Part shown: positions 7,450-16,846 of the stretch, piece by piece
Numbering within the stretch: position 1 is the stretch's first letter
How the letters are laid out: the number at the start of each line of letters is the position of its first letter
From: Roseiarcus sp963775575
GTDB lineage: Bacteria; Pseudomonadota; Alphaproteobacteria; Rhizobiales; Beijerinckiaceae
Assembly (NCBI GenBank): GCA_963775575.1
Contig: CAVZJG010000002.1
Coordinates: 1,364,001-1,428,000 of the forward strand
Direction: 5' to 3'
DNA: 64,000 bases
Made by a program: the position numbers and the translations under genes
Notes under the pieces: model-generated
The model's input: only the letters and a program-made list of their open reading frames with translations
What the model was told of the DNA's origin: nothing
Database searches by the model: none

Positions 7450-8156
7450 CGCTCGGCGACCAGGCGATAGCCGGAGCCGCGCGCCGTCTGCAAGAAGACC
7501 GGATTGGCCGGATCGTCTTCGATCTTGCGCCTGAGGCGGTTGATCTGCACGTCGACCGTGCGCTCCTGGGCGGCCGCGCCCGATCCCGCCAGCGCCTCGC
7601 GCGAAACGCTGGCGCCGGCGTGGGCGCAAAGCAGGCGCAAAATCTCGCGCTCGCGCTCGGTGAGGCGAACGACTTGCCCGCCGTTGCGCAATTCGCCGCG
7701 CTCCAGCGAAAAGGCGAAGGGCCCGAAGCGGACCACCGCGCCCTCGGCTTTGGCCCCGGGCGCTCGGGTTCGCCTGAGCACCAAACCGACGCGCAACAGC
7801 AGTTCGCGCGGCTCGAAGGGTTTGGCGAGATAGTCGTCGACGCCGATCTCGAGGCCGCGAACCCGATCGGCGATCTCGGAGCGCGCGGTGAGCATGACGA
7901 TCGGCACCTCGGAGCGCCGGCGCAGGCTCGCGGCGAACGTGAAGCCGTCCTCGCCGGGCATCATCACGTCGAGCACGATGACGTCGAAGGCCAGGCTTTC
8001 CAGGAACCCCCGCGCCTCGCCGGCGGAGGCCGCGACCGTCACCCGATGGCCGTGCTTGCTCAGGTAAATGGAAAGCAGGTCGCGCAAACGCCGGTCGTCG
8101 TCGACCACCAGCACATGGGCGGCGTCGTCCTGCGGCGCCAGATCCGTTTCGCTCAC
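7446..8156 (-). CDS. petR: OmpR-family response regulator (PetR-like)
   Basis: The protein has 236 residues from a GTG start at 8156, chosen because GGAGG lies five bases upstream and the GTGA overlaps the marR stop; an ATG ten codons earlier has no ribosome site. The receiver domain has the acidic pair DDD (about 19-21), phospho-acceptor Asp63 in VIVLDVMMPGEDG, Thr in MLTARS, and Lys in YLAKPFEPREL. The C-terminal winged helix shows LTEREREILRLL and RTVDVQINRLRRKIE. Neighbourhood next to a PetP-type MarR protein and ilvE supports the PetR name; the gene set controlled here is unknown. Confidence 0.9.
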   Translation of the reverse strand: MSETDLAPQDDAAHVLVVDDDRRLRDLLSIYLSKHGHRVTVAASAGEARGFLESLAFDVIVLDVMMPGEDGFTFAASLRRRSEVPIVMLTARSEIADRVRGLEIGVDDYLAKPFEPRELLLRVGLVLRRTRAPGAKAEGAVVRFGPFAFSLERGELRNGGQVVRLTEREREILRLLCAHAGASVSREALAGSGAAAQERTVDVQINRLRRKIEDDPANPVFLQTARGSGYRLVAER

Positions 8157-8680
8157 GCGTCCCTCCGGCGGGCGACGCCGATCCATTCGATGACGCGCTC
8201 CCGCTCGCCGGCATTGATCATCTCGATCAGGAACGCGAGCGCCTGCTCTCTGGCGCCCGGGCCGAGCCGCTCCATGGCGCCGGCGAAGCGTCGGGTCTGC
8301 AATTGCGCGAGTTGACCGGCCAGCCTCGCCCCATCCTCGGTCGCAAAGAGCTGACGGTGGCGCCGATCATGGGCGCCGGCGCGCGCGTCGATGAAGTTCT
8401 TGGCGACCAATTCCTTGAGCACCCGGTTCAGGCTCTGCTTGGTGATCTTGAGGATGTCGAGCAACGCCGCGATGGTCAAGCCGGGATGCCGGCTGACGAA
8501 ATGCAGAACCCGGTGATGGGCGCGGCCGAAGCCGTAGGTCTCCAGCAGCCGGTCGGCGTCGCCGACAAAATCGCGATAGGCGAAGAAAAACAGCTCGATG
8601 AGATCGTACATCGGCGCGCCGGCGCGCCCGGGCGCGGAGCGCCCGTCCGCCTGGGCGTCGGTGCGCGGCGACTCGGCCAT
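8153..8680 (-). CDS. petP: MarR-family transcriptional regulator (PetP-like)
   Basis: The protein of 175 residues is a winged-helix DNA-binding dimer. The core AYRDFVGDADRLLETYGFGRAHHRVLHF, then the recognition-helix region LLDILKITKQSLNRVLKELV and the wing DRRHRQLFAT are typical of the alphaproteobacterial PetP group, named from Rhodobacter, where petP lies next to petR. It is the first gene of the operon with the response regulator and kinase. Its start is 125 bases from the divergent ilvE, and the shared region carries a likely promoter plus a CAAT-N8-ATTG half-symmetric element. Confidence 0.88.
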   Translation of the reverse strand: MAESPRTDAQADGRSAPGRAGAPMYDLIELFFFAYRDFVGDADRLLETYGFGRAHHRVLHFVSRHPGLTIAALLDILKITKQSLNRVLKELVAKNFIDARAGAHDRRHRQLFATEDGARLAGQLAQLQTRRFAGAMERLGPGAREQALAFLIEMINAGERERVIEWIGVARRRDA

Positions 8681-8689
8681 TAGGTCAGC

Positions 8690-8722
8690 AATGTTGACAT
8701 ATTGCAGCGCCTCTGCTAGAGA
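8690..8722 (+). promoter_or_regulatory. likely ilvE promoter with overlapping palindrome
   Basis: TTGACA at 8694-8699 and TAGAGA at 8717-8722 are separated by 17 bases and point toward ilvE. The element CAATGTTGACATATTG (8690-8705) overlaps the -35 box and has CAAT/ATTG ends, so the divergent MarR protein might bind there. This is inference from spacing and symmetry only. Confidence 0.45.
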
Positions 8723-8805
8723 CCGGCGACGCGAAATTCGCTGGGCAATTTAGTCCGGGCGCGGATAAAATCAAAACCGCTTGTTCGCCATCCAAGGAGA
8801 ACGTC

Positions 8806-9693
8806 ATGGCCGGGCCGACATTCGACGATCGAGACGGATGGATTTGGTTCGACGGCCGCATGACGCCGTGGCGCGACGCCAAGATCCACGTTCTCACCCA
8901 CGCCCTGCACTACGGCAGCGCGGTGTTCGAGGGCGAGCGCGCCTATAGCGGCGCGATCTTCAAATCGACCCAGCATTCCGAGCGCTTGAAGGAGTCGGCG
9001 CGCGTCCTCGACTTCGAGATTCCGTGGAGCGCCGCGGAAATCGACGCGGCCAAGGCGCTGGTGCTCGCCAAGAACGGTTTCGTCGACGCCTATCTCAGGC
9101 CGGTCGCCTGGCGCGGCTCGGAAATGATGGGCGTTTCGGCCCAGCACAACAAGATCCATCTCGCCATCGCGTCCTGGCAATGGCCGAGCTACTTCGACCC
9201 GGCGCAGCGCATGAAAGGCATCCGCCTCGAGATCGCCGACTACCGCCGGCCCGATCCGGCGACCGCCCCCTCGCGCTCCAAGGCCGCCGGCCTCTACATG
9301 ATCTGCACCATCTCCAAGCATCGCGCCGAGCGGCGCGGCTACGCCGACGCCCTCATGCTCGATTGGCAGGGCCGCGTCGCCGAGTGCACCGGCGCCAACA
9401 TCTTCTTCGTCAAGGACGGCGTCATCCACACGCCGACGGCCGATTGTTTCCTCGACGGCCTGACGCGACAGACGGTGATCGAACTCGCCCGCCGGCGCGG
9501 CGTCGAGGTGGCGGTGCGCCGGATCAGCCCTGAAGAGCTGCCGACGTTCAGCGAGTGCTTCATCACCGGATCGGCGGCGGAAGTGACGCCGGTCGGCGAG
9601 ATCGGCTTGCACAAGTTCACGCCCGGCTCGCTGACCGTGGCGCTGATCGACGACTACACCGCCGAGGTGCAGCCCAAGTCGAAGGCGGCCTGA
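8806..9693 (+). CDS. ilvE: branched-chain amino acid aminotransferase
   Basis: A 295-residue fold-type IV PLP enzyme that makes the last step of leucine, isoleucine and valine synthesis and starts their breakdown. Visible signatures: HALHYGSAVFEGERAY, the PLP lysine region in SKHRAERRGYADALMLD, VAECTGANIFFVKDG, and FITGSAAEVTPV near the end. The length is normal. The start follows AAGGAGAACGTC. It is divergent from petP, an arrangement I associate with Rhizobiales genomes. Confidence 0.96.
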   Translation: MAGPTFDDRDGWIWFDGRMTPWRDAKIHVLTHALHYGSAVFEGERAYSGAIFKSTQHSERLKESARVLDFEIPWSAAEIDAAKALVLAKNGFVDAYLRPVAWRGSEMMGVSAQHNKIHLAIASWQWPSYFDPAQRMKGIRLEIADYRRPDPATAPSRSKAAGLYMICTISKHRAERRGYADALMLDWQGRVAECTGANIFFVKDGVIHTPTADCFLDGLTRQTVIELARRRGVEVAVRRISPEELPTFSECFITGSAAEVTPVGEIGLHKFTPGSLTVALIDDYTAEVQPKSKAA

Positions 9694-9705
9694 GCGAACG
9701 CTCAG
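9690..9705. terminator. short hairpin between convergent ilvE and uvrD
   Basis: CTGAGCGAACGCTCAG is a perfect 16-base palindrome that contains both stop codons (ilvE TGA at 9691-9693, uvrD TGA at 9704-9702). There is no T-run, so a bidirectional terminator role is weakly supported. Confidence 0.3.
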
Positions 9706-12053
9706 CCCGCAGGGACGACGAAACTGTCGAGCACCATCTTGCGGCCGGCGCGGTCGAAGTCGACGGTCAGCTTCGGGCCGTCGACGGCGACGACGCTACC
9801 GTTGCCGAATTTGACGTGGAACACCCGGGCGCCCGCGGCGAAGGCGGACGGCGCGTCGGCCCGCGACGCGGCATGGCCTTCGAGGAAACGCGTCGGCGCG
9901 GGCGAAGCCGCCTCCCGCCGCGTCGCGCTTTCCTGGGCGCGCCGCCAGCCCGGCGTGTCGTAGCGCGACGAGAACGCCGGCTCGCGCTCGAATCGTCCGA
10001 CGCCGTAGCCGCCGTGCGCCGCGCCCGAAGCCTCGACCACGTCGACGTGATCCTCCGGCAGTTCGTCGATGAAGCGCGAGGGAAGCGAACTCTGCCACAG
10101 CCCGCGCACGCGCCGATTGGCGGCGAAATAGATTTTCACGTTTCGGCGCGCGCGGGTGACGCCGACGTAGGCGAGCCGGCGTTCCTCCTCGAGCCCGGCG
10201 CGTCCGTTCTCGTCGAGCGCGCGCTGGTGGGGAAACAGCCCCTCCTCCCAGCCGGGCAGGAAGACCATGTCGAATTCGAGGCCCTTGGCGGCGTGCAGGG
10301 TCATGATCGAAACGCGCTCGCCGCCTTCGCCGCCCTCGACCTCCATCACCAGCGACACGTGTTCCAGAAACGCCGCCAGCGTCGGGAAATCGCCCATCGA
10401 GCGCACCAATTCCTTCAGGTTCTCCAACCGCCCCGCGGCGTCGGCGCTGCGCTCGGCCTTCCACATGTCGATCAGGCCGGACTCCTCGAGGATCGTCTGG
10501 GCCAGTTCTTCGTGCGGCGCGCCGCCGACCTGGGCCGACCAGCGCTGAAAAGCGCCCAGCAGATCGCGCAGGATCTGGCGCGGCCGCGCCTTGAGCTCCT
10601 CGCTTTCGATCAGCACGCTCGCCGCGCGCATCAGCGAGACGCCGGCGCGGCGACGATAGGCGTGCAGCACGTTCAGCGTCGCTTCGCCCAGGCCCCGCCG
10701 CGGCAGATTGTAGATGCGCTCGAAGGCCAGATCGTCGTCGGGCTGGGCGACGCAACGCAGATAGGCCAGCGCATCGCGGATTTCCGCCCGCTCGTAGAAT
10801 CGCGGTCCGCCGATCACCTTGTAAGGCAGGCCGAGCGCGATGAAACGCTCCTCGAACTCGCGCATTTGGAACGACGCGCGCACCAGAATCGCGATTTCGC
10901 CGAGCGAGACGCCGTGGCTCTGCGCCGCTTCGATCTCCTCGCCGACGACGCGCGCCTCCTCCTCGCTGTCCCACAGGCCGCTGACCGTCGGCTTGTCGCC
11001 GAGTTCGGCGTTGGTGTAGAGCGTCTTGCCCAACCGGTTGGCGTTGTGGGCGATCAGCCCGGCGGCGACCGCGAGGATATGGCCGCCCGAGCGGTAATTG
11101 CGCTCCAGGCGGATGACCGCCGCGCCGGGAAAATCGCGCTCGAAGCGAAGGATGTTGTCGACGTCGGCGCCGCGCCAGCCGTAGATCGACTGGTCGTCGT
11201 CGCCGACGCAGCACAGGTTGCGGCGCGCCTGCGCGAGCAGCCGCAGCCAGAGATACTGCACGACGTTGGTGTCCTGATATTCGTCGACCAGAATGTAGCG
11301 CCAGCGACGCTGATACTGCGCCAGAATCTCGGCGCGCTCGCGAAAGAGGCGTAAGGATTCGAGCAGCAGGTCGCCGAAATCGACGGCGTTGAGCCCCTTC
11401 AGGCGCTGCTGATAGGCGCTATAGAGCGCGCCGCCGCGACCGCCCGCGAAGGCGTTCGCCTCGCCCGGCGGAACATGGGCGGGATCGACGCCGCGATTCT
11501 TCCACGCGTCGATCTGGCTCGCCAAGGCGCGCGCCGGCCAGCGCTTGTCGTCGATGTTCTCCGCCTGCAGGATCTGCTTGAGGAGGCGGATCTGGTCGTC
11601 GGCGTCGAGGATGGTGAAATTCGGCTTGAGGCTCACCAGCTCGGCGTGACGGCGCAGGACCTTGGCGCCGATCGAATGGAACGTGCCCATCCAGGGCATG
11701 CCTTCGACGACCCCGGTCAGGGCGCCGACGCGTTCGCGCATCTCGCGCGCCGCCTTGTTGGTGAAGGTGACCGCCAGAATTTCGTGCGGCCTGGCGCGGC
11801 CGGTCGCGATGAGATGGGCGACGCGCGTGGTCAGAACCCGCGTCTTGCCGACGCCGGCCCCGGCGAGCACCAGCACCGGCCCCTCGAGCGCTTCGACCGC
11901 GCGGCGTTGCTCCTCGTTCAGGCCCTCGAGATAGCGCGGCCCGGCGCCGGCCGCGGCGCGCGCCGAAAGGCTCAGCCCCGCAGCGGCTTCGGCCGCTTCG
12001 GGGGCGGTCGGATCGACGCGGGCCGACGATGATGGGGAAGTCTGGCGGCGCAT
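9702..12053 (-). CDS. uvrD: UvrD/PcrA family DNA helicase
   Basis: The 783-residue superfamily 1A 3'-5' helicase acts in nucleotide excision and mismatch repair. Motifs in order: Q-motif LNEEQRRAVEA; Walker A AGAGVGKTRVLTTR (Val in place of the common Ser); TFTNKAAREM; GTFHSIGAKVLRRH; Walker B LVDEYQDTN; GDDDQSIYGWRGA; RLERNYRS; VSIMTLHAAKGLEFD; and VGVTRARRN. The C-terminus ends in a Tudor-like segment (VFHVKFGNGSVVAVDGPKL) as in PcrA. The first 40 residues are low complexity. It lies downstream of, and in the same direction as, the tad genes. Confidence 0.96.
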   Translation of the reverse strand: MRRQTSPSSSARVDPTAPEAAEAAAGLSLSARAAAGAGPRYLEGLNEEQRRAVEALEGPVLVLAGAGVGKTRVLTTRVAHLIATGRARPHEILAVTFTNKAAREMRERVGALTGVVEGMPWMGTFHSIGAKVLRRHAELVSLKPNFTILDADDQIRLLKQILQAENIDDKRWPARALASQIDAWKNRGVDPAHVPPGEANAFAGGRGGALYSAYQQRLKGLNAVDFGDLLLESLRLFRERAEILAQYQRRWRYILVDEYQDTNVVQYLWLRLLAQARRNLCCVGDDDQSIYGWRGADVDNILRFERDFPGAAVIRLERNYRSGGHILAVAAGLIAHNANRLGKTLYTNAELGDKPTVSGLWDSEEEARVVGEEIEAAQSHGVSLGEIAILVRASFQMREFEERFIALGLPYKVIGGPRFYERAEIRDALAYLRCVAQPDDDLAFERIYNLPRRGLGEATLNVLHAYRRRAGVSLMRAASVLIESEELKARPRQILRDLLGAFQRWSAQVGGAPHEELAQTILEESGLIDMWKAERSADAAGRLENLKELVRSMGDFPTLAAFLEHVSLVMEVEGGEGGERVSIMTLHAAKGLEFDMVFLPGWEEGLFPHQRALDENGRAGLEEERRLAYVGVTRARRNVKIYFAANRRVRGLWQSSLPSRFIDELPEDHVDVVEASGAAHGGYGVGRFEREPAFSSRYDTPGWRRAQESATRREAASPAPTRFLEGHAASRADAPSAFAAGARVFHVKFGNGSVVAVDGPKLTVDFDRAGRKMVLDSFVVPAG

Positions 12054-12118
12054 GACGAATCATGCGTCGGCGCGCCGCCTCGCGCAACGGAAATCGACGA
12101 AGCCCGGCGCGCGGCCGA

Positions 12119-13099
12119 TCAATTCCAATGTTGGAGCTGAATGGCCGCCGGCGTGAGAATGGCGGCGAACAGGCCCGGCAGAAAGAACAGGATCATCGGC
12201 ACCGTCAGGGTCGGCGGCAGCGCGGCCGCCTTCTTTTCGGCGGCGTTCATGCGCTGATCGCGGCTCTCCTGGCTGAGCACCCTGAGCGCCGCGCCGAGCG
12301 GCGTGCCGTAGCGCTCGGACTGGATCAAGACGGTGCTCAGGGAACGAATCGATTCGAGCCCGGTGCGGACGCTGAAGTTCTCGAACGCGACGCCCCGATC
12401 CGGGAGATAGGACATTTCCGCCGCCAGCAGGGTCAGCTCCTCGGCCATGTCGATGCTTTCGACGCCGATTTCCGCGCTCACCTTGCGCACCGCGTTTTCG
12501 ATCGACATTCCCGATTCGGCGCAGATCAACATCAGATCGAGCGCGTTCGGATAGGCGCGCTCCAGCGACTTCTGCCGCTTGCCGGTCGCGTTGCGCAGAT
12601 AGAGTTCCGGCGCCTTGACGCCCAGATACATCGCCACCATGACGCAGCCGATTCGAATCATCAGCGGCTGATCCCATTTGGCGATCAAGAAGACATAGAC
12701 GATCGCCAACACGGCGAACGCGATCGGCGAAAACAGTCGAAACGTGACGAAAGCGTATTCGGCACCGGCGCCGCGGAACCCGGCCTTGGCCAGCGTCTCC
12801 TTGGCCTTCTCTGTGCTCAGCCAACTCGTCAGATTGAGCGCGTCGACGAGATTCTTCAACGTCGCGCTCGGCTTGGCGCGGAGCGCCGTCTTGCTTTGCC
12901 TCGCCGTCAGCTTCTCGCGCTCGCGCTGGCGGATGCGTTCGCGCTCGGAGCCGACCGCCTTGATTCGGCGGGAGAGACTGTCGGTCTGCAGCAACGGCAC
13001 GACCACCGTCAAGGCGGTCGCCGCGCAGCCGAGCGCGGCGAGCAGGAACGCGAGGAAGTGCGGATCGCCCAGGCTCCTGAGAACAGTGTCCAACATCAC
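12119..13099 (-). CDS. tadC: TadC, Tad pilus inner-membrane platform protein
   Basis: A 326-residue protein of the type II secretion F family, partner of TadB in the membrane platform for assembly of Flp pili. It has an N-terminal membrane segment (LAFLLAALGCAATALTVVVP), a basic linker, membrane segments near 125-170, the conserved T2SSF cytosolic block (YPNALDLMLICAESGMSIENA and ERYGTPLGAALRVLSQESRDQRM) and C-terminal membrane helices (LTVPMILFFLPGLFAAILTP). It is last in the operon. TadD, which usually follows, is missing here. Confidence 0.93.
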   Translation of the reverse strand: MMLDTVLRSLGDPHFLAFLLAALGCAATALTVVVPLLQTDSLSRRIKAVGSERERIRQREREKLTARQSKTALRAKPSATLKNLVDALNLTSWLSTEKAKETLAKAGFRGAGAEYAFVTFRLFSPIAFAVLAIVYVFLIAKWDQPLMIRIGCVMVAMYLGVKAPELYLRNATGKRQKSLERAYPNALDLMLICAESGMSIENAVRKVSAEIGVESIDMAEELTLLAAEMSYLPDRGVAFENFSVRTGLESIRSLSTVLIQSERYGTPLGAALRVLSQESRDQRMNAAEKKAAALPPTLTVPMILFFLPGLFAAILTPAAIQLQHWN

Positions 13100-13109
13100 G
13101 CTCGTCCTG

Positions 13110-14069
13110 TCAGAAATCGAAGCTGATCATCTTCTTCATCATCGCGACGCCGATGCTCATCCAGAAGATGGCGATCGCCGCCACGATCCGGCCGTGCTGG
13201 GTCGTCCACAGCAGGCTGATGTAGCCGGGCGACGACAGATAGAGCACGCCGGTGACGACAAACGGAACGGCGCCGATGATCACCGCGGAAGCCTTTGCTT
13301 CCATCGCCATCGCGCTGATTTTTCCCGTCATTTTCTTTCTCTCGCGCAAGGTTCGCGACAAGTTGCCGACCGCCTCGGAGAGGTTGCCGCCGGCCTTCGT
13401 CTGAATGCCGATGACGATCGCAAAGAAATTCGTCTCGCTGACCGGCACGCGGCGAGCCATTTTCTCCACCGCCTCCGGCAACGGCAGCCCGAGCGTCTGG
13501 GCCTCGACGACCTTGCGAAATTCCGAGCGCACCGGCTCGGGCGCTTCGTTGGCGATGATGCGCAAGCTGTCGGCGAGCGGCAGGCCGGCCTTGACGCTGC
13601 GCACCAGGATGTCCAGCGCATTGGGAAATATGGCGATGAACTTATTGATTCGGCGCGCGCGGAGCCGAGCGAGGACGAGATTGGGAAGGCCGATGGCGGT
13701 GATCGCCGCCACCAGCAACCCCAGCAGCGGGCTCTCCGACTTGAAGAACGTCAAGCCGCCGAGCGCGACGGCGACGGCCGCGAACGCGATCATGAACTGT
13801 CGCTTGGACATCTGCAGCCCGGCTTGCTCGATGCGCGTCTGCAGGTTGGGGCGGGCGCGCTTCGACTTCTTTTCCATATCCTTGAGGGTTTCCGAGAGCT
13901 GCTTTTTCTTCGCCGCCTTGTCGATCGCGCCGGACTCAGCCTTCGCCTCGCCCTTCTTGAGCGCCACGCGCCGCTTGCCGGCCCGCGATTCGCCGCCGAC
14001 GAACACGAATGCCAGACCCCCGCACGCGACGATCGCGCAGCCCGCCGCTAAAACCAGGTTGTTGACCAT
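13110..14069 (-). CDS. tadB: TadB, Tad pilus inner-membrane platform protein
   Basis: The 319-residue T2SSF-family protein has an N-terminal membrane anchor, a lysine-rich cytosolic stretch (about 30-85), then membrane segments around 95-130. The conserved block IFPNALDILVRSVKAGLPLADSLRII and GIQTKAGGNLSEAVGNLSRTLRERKKM follows, and two membrane segments close the protein. It sits ten bases upstream of tadC and 27 bases downstream of cpaF, consistent with one transcript. Confidence 0.94.
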   Translation of the reverse strand: MVNNLVLAAGCAIVACGGLAFVFVGGESRAGKRRVALKKGEAKAESGAIDKAAKKKQLSETLKDMEKKSKRARPNLQTRIEQAGLQMSKRQFMIAFAAVAVALGGLTFFKSESPLLGLLVAAITAIGLPNLVLARLRARRINKFIAIFPNALDILVRSVKAGLPLADSLRIIANEAPEPVRSEFRKVVEAQTLGLPLPEAVEKMARRVPVSETNFFAIVIGIQTKAGGNLSEAVGNLSRTLRERKKMTGKISAMAMEAKASAVIIGAVPFVVTGVLYLSSPGYISLLWTTQHGRIVAAIAIFWMSIGVAMMKKMISFDF

Positions 14070-14096
14070 CGTCTCGCGCCTTTGCGTGTCGAAGCG

Positions 14097-15524
14097 TTAC
14101 GACGCTTCCCGGATTTCCGCGGCGTCGAGCGCCGCCGCGAGGCGCGCCTCCTCGCCGAAATAGTGCGCGCGGTCCCAGAAGCGCGGCCGGCCGATGCCGG
14201 TCGAACGATGCCGCCCTTTGAGCTTGCCCTGCGCGTCCTCGCCGAGGAATTCGTAGACGAACAAGTCCTGGGTGGTGATGACGTCGCCCTCCATCCCCAT
14301 CACTTCGGTGATGTGGGTTATGCGCCGCGACCCGTCGCGCAGACGCGCCGCCTGAATGATCACGTCGATGGACGAGGTGATCATTTCCCGAATGGTGTGC
14401 GAAGGCAGGGAATAGCCGCCCATCGTGATCATCGATTCCATGCGGCTGAGGGCTTCGCGCGGCGAATTGGCGTGCAGCGTCCCCATCGAGCCGTCGTGGC
14501 CGGTGTTCATCGCCTGCAGCAGATCGAACGCTTCCGGTCCGCGCACTTCGCCCACGATGATTCGTTCCGGCCGCATGCGCAGGCAGTTCCTGACCAGGTC
14601 GCGCATCGTGACCTCCCCGGCGCCTTCGAGGTTGGGCGGACGCGTCTCCAGACGCACGACGTGCGGTTGTTGCAACTGCAATTCCGCCGCGTCTTCGCAG
14701 GTGACGATCCGCTCGTCGGTTTCGATGTAGTGGGTCAAGCAATTGAGCAGCGTCGTCTTGCCCGAGCCGGTGCCGCCGGAGATGATGACATTGCAGCGGA
14801 CGCGACCGATGATCTTGAGGATTTCGGCGCCGGCGGGCGTAATCGCGCCGAAACGCGTGATCTGGTCGAGCGTCAGCTTGTCCTTCTTGAATTTGCGGAT
14901 CGTCAGCGCCGCGCCGTCGATCGCCAGGGGCGGGACGATGACGTTGACGCGCGAGCCGTCCATCAGGCGCGCGTCGCAGATCGGCGAGGCCTCGTCGACG
15001 CGTCGGCCGACCTGACTGACGATGCGCTGGCAGATGTTCATCAATTGGGCGGCGTCGCGAAAGCGGACGTTGGTCAATTGGATTTTGCCGCCGACTTCGA
15101 TGAAGCAGCGCGTCGGGCCATTGACCATGATGTCCGAGATGTCGTCGCGCGACAACAGCGGCTCGAGCGGCCCGAAGCCGAGCACGTCGTTGCAGATGTC
15201 GTCGAGCAGGTCCTCCTGCTCGGAGATCGACAGGATGAGATTCTTGATCGTCACGATTTCGTGGACGATGTCGCGAATTTCTTCGCGCGCGCTCTCCGCA
15301 TCGAGCTTGGACAGCGCCGCCAGATCGATCGCCTCGATCAGGGCGCCGAAGATCATCGACTTGGTTTGAAAATAGCTGTCGGACCGTCGCTCCGCCTGGC
15401 CCGCAGACGGCGGTTCGGCGCCGGCCGTCGCCTTCGGCGCGTCGGGCCTGGGCGCGAGCGGGGCCGCGCTCGCCGGCGGCGGCGGCTCGACGCTCAATCC
15501 AGGGTTGGTGCGTTTGCCGAACAT
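14097..15524 (-). CDS. cpaF: CpaF/TadA secretion ATPase
   Basis: The 475-residue hexameric ATPase of the VirB11/PulE type powers Tad pilus assembly. After a proline-rich N-terminus the CpaF domain carries DISDIMVNGPTRCFIEVGGK, Walker A ISGGTGSGKTTLLNCL, the Asp box IVTCEDAAELQL, Walker B RIIVGEVRGPEAFDLLQAMNTGHDGS and the His box GTLHANSPREALSRMESM. The length is usual. The gene lies between cpaE and tadB. Confidence 0.96.
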   Translation of the reverse strand: MFGKRTNPGLSVEPPPPASAAPLAPRPDAPKATAGAEPPSAGQAERRSDSYFQTKSMIFGALIEAIDLAALSKLDAESAREEIRDIVHEIVTIKNLILSISEQEDLLDDICNDVLGFGPLEPLLSRDDISDIMVNGPTRCFIEVGGKIQLTNVRFRDAAQLMNICQRIVSQVGRRVDEASPICDARLMDGSRVNVIVPPLAIDGAALTIRKFKKDKLTLDQITRFGAITPAGAEILKIIGRVRCNVIISGGTGSGKTTLLNCLTHYIETDERIVTCEDAAELQLQQPHVVRLETRPPNLEGAGEVTMRDLVRNCLRMRPERIIVGEVRGPEAFDLLQAMNTGHDGSMGTLHANSPREALSRMESMITMGGYSLPSHTIREMITSSIDVIIQAARLRDGSRRITHITEVMGMEGDVITTQDLFVYEFLGEDAQGKLKGRHRSTGIGRPRFWDRAHYFGEEARLAAALDAAEIREAS

Positions 15525-15567
15525 GCTTCGTTTCCCTGCCGCTCGCCGCGGTCGCGCGCGGTCCTTA

Positions 15568-16842
15568 TCAGGCCTTCTTTCCCACCAGCTTGGCGATCAG
15601 CGGGTCGAGAAGGCCCGGCTTGGCTTTGTGCGCCTCGCCGCGGCCCGTGACCTCGTTGGCCAGATCGGCGAAGAGCTCGGCGATTCTTCCCCTGGGTTCG
15701 ATTTCGGCGATCATCTGCCCGTTGTTGGCGGCCGCGCCAAACAACTTGGCGTTGTGGGGGATGACGGCGAAAGGCTCCATTTCCACGGTCTTGGCGAAAT
15801 CCGCCACCGAGATTTCCGGCCGCCTGGGCATGCCCACGCCATTGAGGACGAGGCGGGGCGGATAGTCGTTGGGACGCGAGCCGCGCACGTTGTCGATGAT
15901 GTTCTTGGCGTTGCGCAAGTTGGCCAAGTCCGGTCCGGCGACCACCACCACTTCGTCCGCGGCGATCAGCATGCGCCGCGTCCAAGCGTTCCAGGCGTGA
16001 GGCAGGTCGAGAACGATCCACGGCGTCGACGCGCGCATCGTGTCGACCACCGAATCGAACGACGTCTCGGGAAAATCATAGAGGCGATCGAGCGTCGCCG
16101 GCGCCGCCAGCAGGTTCAAATTGTCGCCGCACTTGGACAGCAGACGGTCGATCAGCGTCGCGTCGACGCGTTCGGGCGCGAACACCGCCTCCGCGACGCC
16201 TTGCGGCGGGTCCTGATTGTAGTCGAGGCCCGCGGTGCCGAAACCGAGGTCGAAGTCGGCGACGATCGTCGCCATTTCCAGGCCCGTGGCGAGCGCCCAG
16301 GAAAGATTGTGGGCGATGGTCGAGGATCCGACGCCGCCCTTGGCGCCGATGACCGCGATCACCCGGCCGAGCGGTTTGGCCCCCGGCGTGCGAAAGAGAT
16401 GCGAAATCGTCTGCACGAACTCGATCGCGCTGAACGGGGCGACCAGATACTCGCTGACCCCGCGCGCGATCAACTGCCGGTAGAGCACGATGTCGTTGAC
16501 CCTGCCGAGAACGACGACCTTCGTCCCCGCGTCGCAATACTGCGAGAGGTCGTCGAGCTGCTCGATCAGCGCGTCGCGGTTCGCCGTCGCCTCGAGCACG
16601 ATGACGTTCGGCGTCGGAGCGTTGCGGTAGGCTTCGACCGCTGCGGTCGCTCCGCCCATGTTCTGTTTGACGTGCGTCTTGCTCATGCGGCGATCGGCGA
16701 TCGCCGCCTGGACGATAGCGGCGGTTTCCGGGGTCTCGCAAAAGGCTTGAATGGACACGCGAGGAACCGGATCGATCTGCGGCACGCTCGTCGCCCGCGG
16801 CGCGGCGACCGATTCCGCGTTTTCGACTGCGGGATCGCGCAT
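15568..16842 (-). CDS. cpaE: CpaE/TadZ pilus localisation ATPase
   Basis: A 424-residue MinD/ParA-related protein that places the Tad machine at the cell pole. A receiver-like N-terminal domain (about 25-150, without a clear phospho-acceptor site) is followed by the deviant Walker A loop IGAKGGVGSSTIAHNL, the switch region VADFDLGFGTAGLDYNQDP and WIVLDLPHAW. It is four bases downstream of cpaD and directly upstream of cpaF. Confidence 0.94.
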   Translation of the reverse strand: MRDPAVENAESVAAPRATSVPQIDPVPRVSIQAFCETPETAAIVQAAIADRRMSKTHVKQNMGGATAAVEAYRNAPTPNVIVLEATANRDALIEQLDDLSQYCDAGTKVVVLGRVNDIVLYRQLIARGVSEYLVAPFSAIEFVQTISHLFRTPGAKPLGRVIAVIGAKGGVGSSTIAHNLSWALATGLEMATIVADFDLGFGTAGLDYNQDPPQGVAEAVFAPERVDATLIDRLLSKCGDNLNLLAAPATLDRLYDFPETSFDSVVDTMRASTPWIVLDLPHAWNAWTRRMLIAADEVVVVAGPDLANLRNAKNIIDNVRGSRPNDYPPRLVLNGVGMPRRPEISVADFAKTVEMEPFAVIPHNAKLFGAAANNGQMIAEIEPRGRIAELFADLANEVTGRGEAHKAKPGLLDPLIAKLVGKKA

Positions 16843-16846
16843 GGCT